Origin: Anaerolineaceae bacterium
GTDB lineage: Bacteria; Chloroflexota; Anaerolineae; JAAYZQ01
DNA length: 23,594 nt
Assembly: GCA_012514775.1 (NCBI GenBank)
Contig: JAAYZQ010000530.1
Coordinates: 1-23,594 of the forward strand
Direction of reading: 5' to 3'
Positions 18,229 to 23,594 of the stretch are shown piece by piece (position 1 is the stretch's first letter; each line of letters opens with the position of its first letter). A model generated the notes under the pieces. It was not told the origin of the DNA and ran no database searches. It saw only the letters and a program-made list of their open reading frames with translations. A program made the position numbers and the translations under genes.

Positions 18229-18240
18229 CCGCTAGCGCCT
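18218..18240. other. Hairpin spanning two convergent stop codons
   Basis: AGGCGCT (18218-18224) and AGCGCCT (18234-18240) form a 7-bp stem with a 9-nt loop. The loop region holds the acnA stop (18226-18228), and the stop of the opposing gene (18232-18234) reaches the second arm. No T-tract is present on either side. It could stop or pause polymerase from both directions, or protect 3' ends. Function is inferred. Confidence 0.45.
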
Positions 18241-21200
18241 GACGAGGGGCAAGAAGACAACCTCGCCCACGCGCAGCCAGATGGCCGGGCCCCTTGCGCC
18301 GCCGGGATTCACCACCCACAGGGGCTGCCTGCCGGCTGCTTGCGCCGCGGGCACCGTGGCCGTCAAGGTGTCGTCGGCGACCCACGTCGTACCGGCCAGG
18401 GGCGCTCCGCCCAGCCAGATGGCGGCACCCGGCGCAAAGTTCTGGCCGCTGACGGTGATGGCCGCCGTGACACCCGCCGGCACGTGCCCGGGGATCACTT
18501 CCACCGGAATGGGCGTCATCCACGAGCCGACGACGACCTCGTCCAGCGCCAGCCGGGCGTAGGGCTCACCGGCCCTGGAGTCGGCCGCCAGCGTGACGGT
18601 CACCGTCTGGCCTGCCCAGGCGTCCAGCGCTGCCCAGGCGTGGGTCCAGCCGGTGCTGCCCGTCGCCGTCAGGACCGCGGTGGAGGAGATGCCGTCGTCG
18701 ACGACCACGCGCAGGCCGCCTTCGTGGCCTGGCAGAACCCCCCGCAGCTCGTAAAAGAACGACAAGGTCGGGCGGTGCTGCGTCGAGGGGATCGTGATGG
18801 ACTGGCTGAGGGTGGAAGAAGCATCCTCAGGCGCGGGTTGTGCGCTGCAGTAGCGGTCGCCTTCTATCGTCTGGTAGACCACGTGGGGATTGTCGGCCGG
18901 GTCGACGGCGATGGCGCTGGGAAGGATCCCCGGATCCATGAAGATCGACTCCGGCTCTGACCAGGGCTGGCCGGGGCGCTTGAACATGAAGAACGTGCCC
19001 GCCATGCCTTCATGGTACCCGTGATACACGAGATACAGCATGCCGGTACTGTCCGTCGCCAGGTTTACACAGCTGCCGACGCCCTCGAGGGATTGCGGTG
19101 TCGACCAGGCGCCGTCCAGCGATCGGACCGCGTACTGGGTGCCGTCCGAGTAGCTCCACACGGCGTGGACCTGCCCGTCGGGTCCCTCCACCAGTGAGTC
19201 TATCCCCCCGGGGTAGCAGTCGCCCATAGGCTCCACCGGCGACCATTGCTTTTCGGGTGTCCACTGCCGGTAGTAAGCCTTGTGGGGATAGTCCTTCTCC
19301 CGCTGCTCCCAGATGAGATGTACGGTGCCGCCTCGCCCGGCGTCCAACCGCAAGCTGCCACCCTGCCCCAACGGCGCCGGTTCCGACCAGCTTCCTCCCG
19401 GTGCCCGGTGGGCCTCGAAGAGAAACTTGGAATGCTCTATATGCCCGGCATAGACCAGGTGCAGCCCGCCGTAGCTGTCGGCCGCCAGGGCCGGGGCCTT
19501 GCCACCCGGCCCGATGAGCTCGTGGTTGGTCCAGGTGCCGTCCTCGCGCGTCTGCTGGTAGTAGACACCCGCCTCGCCAACCCAGGCAGCATGCAGCGAA
19601 CCATCGCGGCTCTGCGCCAGAACCGGCGTGCGACCCTCGCTGTAGTATCCGTCGTTGCCCAGCGCAAGAGGGGTGGCCCAGGACCCACCGGGCGGGCGAT
19701 AAGTGTAATGTACTGCCCAGTCGCTAGTGCCGGCAACCAAACCGGCGCCCAGGGCATGGATCGTGCCGTCGGGCGATGCCAACAGGTCGTATTCCCCCAG
19801 CTCGCCCACCATGGGCTCTCCTGGCGAGAGCCGGGGGCCGGCCTGTGGGCCCAACAAGGCGGCCGCCTGCCCCGTGTGCCGCGCCGAGGTGGTCGCCCGT
19901 GGAGGGATCGTCCCGCCGATCTGCCACCCGGCCAGGGAGCCGCCCCCGGCCTCGAACCCTCCGTTGCTCACCACGTCGTCGAGCGGAGGAAGGCAAATGG
20001 CTGCCTCCGTGTCATGGATCACGCTTCCAATTGGGGCCGGAGGTGAGGCGTAGCCGGGGGCCCGGGCCAGCACCTGCGTGGCCTCGGGCCGGGCTAGCCG
20101 CGCTTCAAAGGCCCCCCGCGCATCGACCGGTGTCTGGGTCACCGGCGCAGGCTGAATGGTGATGTCCGTGCCGGGCCGGGAAAAGCCGCGCACGTCTTGT
20201 GCCCGGCCGGAGAGATAGAAGCTGAACAAGCGCGTGCCGGACGCGGCGGCGTCGGGCGTCCACTCCCCCACGTTGTGCACGGCGTCCGAGGCGCGGATTC
20301 GAAACTTGACCTGCTGCCCCTCGACGCCCGTGTAGTAGTGTGCCGTCGCCGGGGCACGTACCAACAAGTCCGCCCACGTTCCACCGTCGGTCTGGGCCTG
20401 GAGGTCGAAACACGTGACGCCCGAGGATCCCACTCCCTCGTCCCGGGCAGACCAGGAAAGGAGCACGCGCCAGGCGCGAGAGTAGGCGGGCAGGGCATCG
20501 AGCGCCACCACCGGCGGAAGCGCGTCGAGGGGCTGCCAATCGGGGTGCCAGTCGCGGCCACCTATGCCCAGCTCCAGGGTGTAGCTGTTCCACAGCGCGT
20601 CGTGGGCCAGCATGACCGCCTCGTCCCAGTACCAGGCGCCCTGGTAGTTGATGAGGTGGACGCGGGTAAAGGCGACCCACCGCCCATCGGGCGACCAGCT
20701 TCGGACCCAGGCGTCCATGGACGATCCCGGGTCGTGGCGCATTTGCTGGCCCGAGCCATCGGCGTTCATCACCCACAGCTCGAGAAATCCGTCGCCATCC
20801 TCGTCGGCGCTGTAGGCCAGGCGCGAGCCGTCGGGCGACCAGGCGGGATAGACGCTGTTCGGCTGGTTGGAGAGCTGGACCGGGTTGCTGCCGTCGGCAT
20901 CCATGGCCCAGATGGCGTACGATCCGCTGCGATTGGACGAGAAGGCGAGGCGTGTCCCTTCCGGGGACCAGGTTGGGTAGCCGTCGTACGCGTCGTGGGC
21001 GGTAAGGCGGGTCAGGTTCGAGCCGTCGGCCAACATGACATAGATCTCGGACTGGCCGTCCCGGGTGGACTGGAAGGCGATTCGCGTGCCGTCCGGTGAC
21101 CAGGCCGGCTGGGTATCGCTGGCCGCGTTCATCGTCAGGCGCCGGAGGTCCGTCCCGTCAGGGTTGATGGTCGCAATCTCGTAGTTGCCCGAGGCATTGT

Positions 21201-21570
21201 TGGCAAAGACGATGCGCGTGCAGCCCCGGTTGAAGCGCGGCTGTGTATCGGACGCTTCCCTGTTTGTTACCCGCCTGGGGTTGGAGCCGTCGGCGTCCGC
21301 GACATAGATCTCCCAGTTGCCGTCTCGCAGGGACTGGAAGGCGAGCTTGCTCGCCGGAAGCTGGGCCGTGTCGGCGGCGGCACCGGGCGACGCGGGGCCG
21401 CTAGTACCGGGCTGCAGGTAAGGGATGGCCTCCAGGGCACGATCCGGGGGCGGGGGCAGGCCGGCGCCGGCCTGCGAAGCCAGGCAGGGCGCGGCCACGC
21501 CAGAGATCTGGGCCATGCCCAGGAGCAATACCAGAAGGAGCCCGACCAGCCGGCAGGCACGTTGTGTCAT
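18232..21570 (-). CDS. Secreted double-propeller protein with jelly-roll, IPT and FLPLV tail
   Basis: A 1112-residue secreted protein of unknown function. Residues 1 to about 32 are a signal peptide with a long leucine-rich core. Residues about 75-345 hold six TolB-like PD40 repeats (SPDGTRIAFQS and similar). A fibronectin-III-like part lies near 350-445, and a small carboxypeptidase-regulatory-like domain near 452-515. A jelly-roll domain begins at about 530 (SNGGFEAGGGSLAGWQ) and appears to resume at about 915-1017 (LSFFYELRGV, LALDEVVVGSW). Between them (588-905) lies a second propeller with repeated DGxxHxxW strands. An IPT/TIG domain (1022-1101) and the tail EVVFLPLVRR finish the protein. 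The ATG at 21570 has AGGAGAAG upstream; the longer frame to 21612 is less likely. No catalytic motif was found, so binding or surface display is more likely than enzymatic activity. It lies 123 bp downstream of the MFS gene on the same strand. Confidence 0.88.
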   Translation of the reverse strand: MTQRACRLVGLLLVLLLGMAQISGVAAPCLASQAGAGLPPPPDRALEAIPYLQPGTSGPASPGAAADTAQLPASKLAFQSLRDGNWEIYVADADGSNPRRVTNREASDTQPRFNRGCTRIVFANNASGNYEIATINPDGTDLRRLTMNAASDTQPAWSPDGTRIAFQSTRDGQSEIYVMLADGSNLTRLTAHDAYDGYPTWSPEGTRLAFSSNRSGSYAIWAMDADGSNPVQLSNQPNSVYPAWSPDGSRLAYSADEDGDGFLELWVMNADGSGQQMRHDPGSSMDAWVRSWSPDGRWVAFTRVHLINYQGAWYWDEAVMLAHDALWNSYTLELGIGGRDWHPDWQPLDALPPVVALDALPAYSRAWRVLLSWSARDEGVGSSGVTCFDLQAQTDGGTWADLLVRAPATAHYYTGVEGQQVKFRIRASDAVHNVGEWTPDAAASGTRLFSFYLSGRAQDVRGFSRPGTDITIQPAPVTQTPVDARGAFEARLARPEATQVLARAPGYASPPAPIGSVIHDTEAAICLPPLDDVVSNGGFEAGGGSLAGWQIGGTIPPRATTSARHTGQAAALLGPQAGPRLSPGEPMVGELGEYDLLASPDGTIHALGAGLVAGTSDWAVHYTYRPPGGSWATPLALGNDGYYSEGRTPVLAQSRDGSLHAAWVGEAGVYYQQTREDGTWTNHELIGPGGKAPALAADSYGGLHLVYAGHIEHSKFLFEAHRAPGGSWSEPAPLGQGGSLRLDAGRGGTVHLIWEQREKDYPHKAYYRQWTPEKQWSPVEPMGDCYPGGIDSLVEGPDGQVHAVWSYSDGTQYAVRSLDGAWSTPQSLEGVGSCVNLATDSTGMLYLVYHGYHEGMAGTFFMFKRPGQPWSEPESIFMDPGILPSAIAVDPADNPHVVYQTIEGDRYCSAQPAPEDASSTLSQSITIPSTQHRPTLSFFYELRGVLPGHEGGLRVVVDDGISSTAVLTATGSTGWTHAWAALDAWAGQTVTVTLAADSRAGEPYARLALDEVVVGSWMTPIPVEVIPGHVPAGVTAAITVSGQNFAPGAAIWLGGAPLAGTTWVADDTLTATVPAAQAAGRQPLWVVNPGGARGPAIWLRVGEVVFLPLVRR

Positions 21571-21693
21571 CGCGTCTTCTCCTGTTACCTGTTTGGGTCG
21601 CGGCTGCCTCACACTACGGGGCAGTCCCTGATTGTCTTCTTCCGGGGGAGAGACGGCAAACCACAGCCGGCTCTCCGCTGCGCTGACGAATCG

Positions 21694-23046
21694 CTAGCCG
21701 CCCAGCTCCTCGGCGCGGGCGGCCATGAGGGCCCGCAGCCTGGCCGAGTCCTTGGGGTAGGTGAGGTAGAACAGGCTGAAGAGCAGGGCGCACAGTACCC
21801 AGGGGACCGGGATGGTCCAGATCATGGCCGGGGTAAAGCCGATGCGGTCGGCCAGGCCCCCGGCGACGAGGGCCACCAGGGCGGCGAAACCGCTCTCGAT
21901 CATGGTCACCATGGCAAAGGCCGATGCCCGCAGCTCGGGCGGCGTGACGCCCTGCATCATGGGCTCCTTGGAGCCCTTGCCCGCCCAACTGATGCACAGG
22001 GCCGTGCAGAAGCAGAGGGCGATGAGGGCGCCCAGGGGCCAATCCTCCGTGCCGGTAAAGAGCAGGTAGGTCAGCGGGATGCCGATGATCACCGAGATCT
22101 GGCCCACGGCCGCGCGGCCGTAGCGCGGGCTGCGTCCCTCGGCCCAGTCGCCCAGGAAGCCGCCCAGGACGTTGCTGAGGGCCGTGCCCACGACGATGCC
22201 GGCAAAGACCAGGGTGGCCGTCTGCTCCACCATGCCCCGCTCGCGCACCAGCCAGGTGATGAAATACAGGCCCATGACCACCCACGGCATAGAGCCCGCC
22301 AGTCCCTGGGCGATGGCCACGCGGATGGTGGGAATGGCCAGCACGCGGGGCAGGTCCGAAGCCTTGACCGCGTATTGGGCCGCGTGCTCGGCGGTGATCC
22401 GGCCGGCCAACTCGGGCTCGGCGGCGCCACGCACAGGCTCGTCCACCAGCAGCCAGACCAGCAGCCCCGACACCACGGAAAAGCTGCCCAGGGCGATGAA
22501 CCCCCAGCGCCAGAGGGTGGGCGACGCCAGGAACCCCAGGCCCACGGTGCCGATGACGATGCCCAGGACGCCGATGGCTTCCAGGATGCCCAGGGCTCGC
22601 CCTCGCTGCCGGGGCGGGAAGGTGTCGGACATGAGCGCGAACGTGGCGGGCATCAGGCAGCCCAGGCCCAGGCCCGAGATGGCGCGCACGACGAGCAACT
22701 GCCCAAAGTTCTGCGTCAGCCCGCAAAAGAGCGTCCAGATGCCCCACAGCCCCGTGCCGATGACAATGATCGTCTTGCGCGAGATGCGGTCGGCGGCAAA
22801 GCCCCAGAAGGGCGCCGACAGGGCCTGGAGCAGGCTGCGGATGGTGCCGATCAGCCCCAGGTTGGTGTAGCTCAGGCCCCAGAGCGTCTGGAGGGTGGGG
22901 AACAGCACCGACATGGACTGGGCCTCTCCCTGGTCGATGAAATAGCCCAAGGCCAGGGCCAGCAGCGTGCGCCACCGGCGCGGCTTGCGGCCCACGACTG
23001 CGCGCTCCAGCGACGGTGGGACAGCCACGGCTTGCGTCGGATCCAT
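21694..23046 (-). CDS. Major facilitator superfamily (MFS) transporter
   Basis: A 450-residue inner-membrane transporter with about twelve hydrophobic segments. MFS motif A between helices 2 and 3 is GFAADRISRKT (82-92), and the 4-5 region reads RQRGRALGILEAIGVLG. It has a longer charged loop in the middle (about 208-240), as usual between the two halves. The substrate cannot be told; sugar-phosphate, drug and organic-acid carriers are all possible. The ATG at 23046 has AAGGAGAG 5-6 bp upstream. A good promoter lies 63-91 bp upstream, divergent from the DUF5107 gene. The 123 bp between this gene and the secreted-protein gene show no clear promoter or terminator, so the two may be co-transcribed. 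Confidence 0.92.
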   Translation of the reverse strand: MDPTQAVAVPPSLERAVVGRKPRRWRTLLALALGYFIDQGEAQSMSVLFPTLQTLWGLSYTNLGLIGTIRSLLQALSAPFWGFAADRISRKTIIVIGTGLWGIWTLFCGLTQNFGQLLVVRAISGLGLGCLMPATFALMSDTFPPRQRGRALGILEAIGVLGIVIGTVGLGFLASPTLWRWGFIALGSFSVVSGLLVWLLVDEPVRGAAEPELAGRITAEHAAQYAVKASDLPRVLAIPTIRVAIAQGLAGSMPWVVMGLYFITWLVRERGMVEQTATLVFAGIVVGTALSNVLGGFLGDWAEGRSPRYGRAAVGQISVIIGIPLTYLLFTGTEDWPLGALIALCFCTALCISWAGKGSKEPMMQGVTPPELRASAFAMVTMIESGFAALVALVAGGLADRIGFTPAMIWTIPVPWVLCALLFSLFYLTYPKDSARLRALMAARAEELGG

Positions 23047-23108
23047 AACGCTCTCCTTCGAATCGGGTGTTCCCTGCCTGCTTGGTGGCCCGGTCCGGGT
23101 CGCCTTGA

Positions 23109-23137
23109 AATGTACTACGAAACCGGCACTTCGTCAA
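23109..23137 (-). promoter_or_regulatory. Sigma70-type promoter for the MFS gene
   Basis: Read on the minus strand: TTGACG (23137-23132), 17-bp spacer, TACATT (23114-23109). The predicted start is near 23102, giving a leader of about 55 nt. It is back-to-back with the next promoter, so the 256-bp gap 23047-23302 is a divergent control region. A repeated TTCGTCA (23130-23136 and 23149-23155) lies between the two promoters. Confidence 0.6.
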
Positions 23138-23168
23138 GTCGGGCTTGTTTCGTCATCCCATGTACAAG

Positions 23169-23196
23169 TTGCATCCTATTCCACCTGTGGTACAAT
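23169..23196 (+). promoter_or_regulatory. Extended -10 promoter for the DUF5107 gene
   Basis: TTGCAT (23169-23174), 16-bp spacer and TACAAT (23191-23196), preceded by TGG, an extended -10 element. The predicted start is near 23203, about 100 nt before the ATG. The leader shows no riboswitch-like structure that I can recognise. Confidence 0.6.
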
Positions 23197-23302
23197 CTCC
23201 CTGCCGGTCGCAGCCGCCTCGCTCCCCTGGAGCCCGACAGCCCGGCGGGCCCAGCATGAGTGGTGACGATTCATCGTTGATTGAAGGCAAGGAGAGAAAC
23301 CC

Positions 23303-23594
23303 ATGCGATTCCTGGTAGTGGCCGTTCTGCTGATGGCCTTCGTGCCCCTGCCCGCCACGGGCCAGGGGAGGGTTCCCGCTGCCCAGGTTTACGAGACCAC
23401 GCTCACCATCGACACCTATCCCTACGCCGGCTTCCTGGAGACCCGCCATTCGGACACGTACAACATCGATTATCCCTGGCTGGACCGCCCGGCCTACGAG
23501 GCTTCGGACCCGCAGCCCGCGCCCCAGGACTATACCGGCGTCGTCCTTGAGAACGATTGGCTGCGCCTGACCTTTCTGCCCGAGTTGGGCGGCC
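23303..23594 (+). CDS. Secreted DUF5107-domain protein (partial, N-terminus)
   Basis: The first 97 codons of a protein cut by the right edge. Residues 1-20 form a signal peptide (MRFLVVAVLLMAFVPLPATG), probably cut just before or at the following Gln-Gly. From about residue 80 the block VVLENDWLRLTFLPELGG matches the start of DUF5107, an aldose-epimerase-like beta-sandwich that usually precedes tetratricopeptide repeats in Chloroflexota and Bacteroidota sugar-related proteins. The ATG at 23303 has AAGGAGAG about 7 bp upstream. The overlapping frame from 23281 is a shadow. A role in carbohydrate recognition or processing is plausible from the family, not proven here. It is divergent from the MFS transporter, which may share its control. 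Confidence 0.85.
   Translation, partial: MRFLVVAVLLMAFVPLPATGQGRVPAAQVYETTLTIDTYPYAGFLETRHSDTYNIDYPWLDRPAYEASDPQPAPQDYTGVVLENDWLRLTFLPELGG

Noticed and set aside
21562..23259. 565-codon plus-strand frame opposite the MFS gene
   Set aside because: Antisense to a transporter with clear membrane segments; composition is Gly/Gln/His/Asp-rich without motifs.

Overview
The window is about 23.6 kb of GC-rich bacterial DNA with no rRNA, tRNA, CRISPR array or insertion sequence that I can see. It looks like a chromosomal segment of a Chloroflexota bacterium, perhaps Anaerolineae or Caldilineae. That placement is an inference. It rests on the GC-rich codon use, a secreted propeller protein ending in a FLPLVRR-type tail, the DUF5107 protein, and a SUF-only Fe-S assembly set with an IscU-length SufU scaffold. 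It does not rest on any marker gene.

Layout. (1) Positions 1-3440, minus strand: ridA, with an unusual Cys/Asp-rich tail, followed by two ABC exporter half-transporters that probably form a heterodimer. The second runs off the left edge. (2) Positions 3441-3649: a divergent promoter region. (3) Positions 3650-18228, plus strand: fifteen tightly packed genes devoted mainly to iron-sulfur clusters. A DUF59/SufT-like gene and an Mrp-type P-loop carrier have their own near-consensus promoter. A second promoter follows, carrying a perfect 14-bp palindrome over its -35 box, and drives sufR-sufC-sufB-sufD-sufS, a HAD nucleotidase, a DUF488 protein, a seven-repeat WD40 protein, msrA, a GNAT acetyltransferase, sufU, a Rieske ferredoxin, a second sufT and finally acnA (aconitase A). 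(4) Positions 18232-23046, minus strand: a secreted 1112-residue double-propeller protein and an MFS transporter. (5) Position 23303 to the right edge: the start of a secreted DUF5107 protein, divergent from the MFS gene.

How the genes fit together. SufS supplies sulfur from cysteine, SufU accepts it, and SufBCD builds the cluster. SufR probably senses cluster status and represses the operon. SufT-like proteins and Mrp would pass clusters on, and aconitase is a classical 4Fe-4S client at the end of the same transcript. MsrA and the HAD nucleotidase suggest repair and clean-up during oxidative stress. The most provocative feature is that the locus holds relatives of three parts of the eukaryotic cytosolic Fe-S (CIA) machinery: an Nbp35-like P-loop protein, Cia2/MIP18-like DUF59 proteins, and a soluble seven-repeat WD40 propeller comparable in form to Cia1. 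The WD40 comparison is structural only. I claim no orthology.
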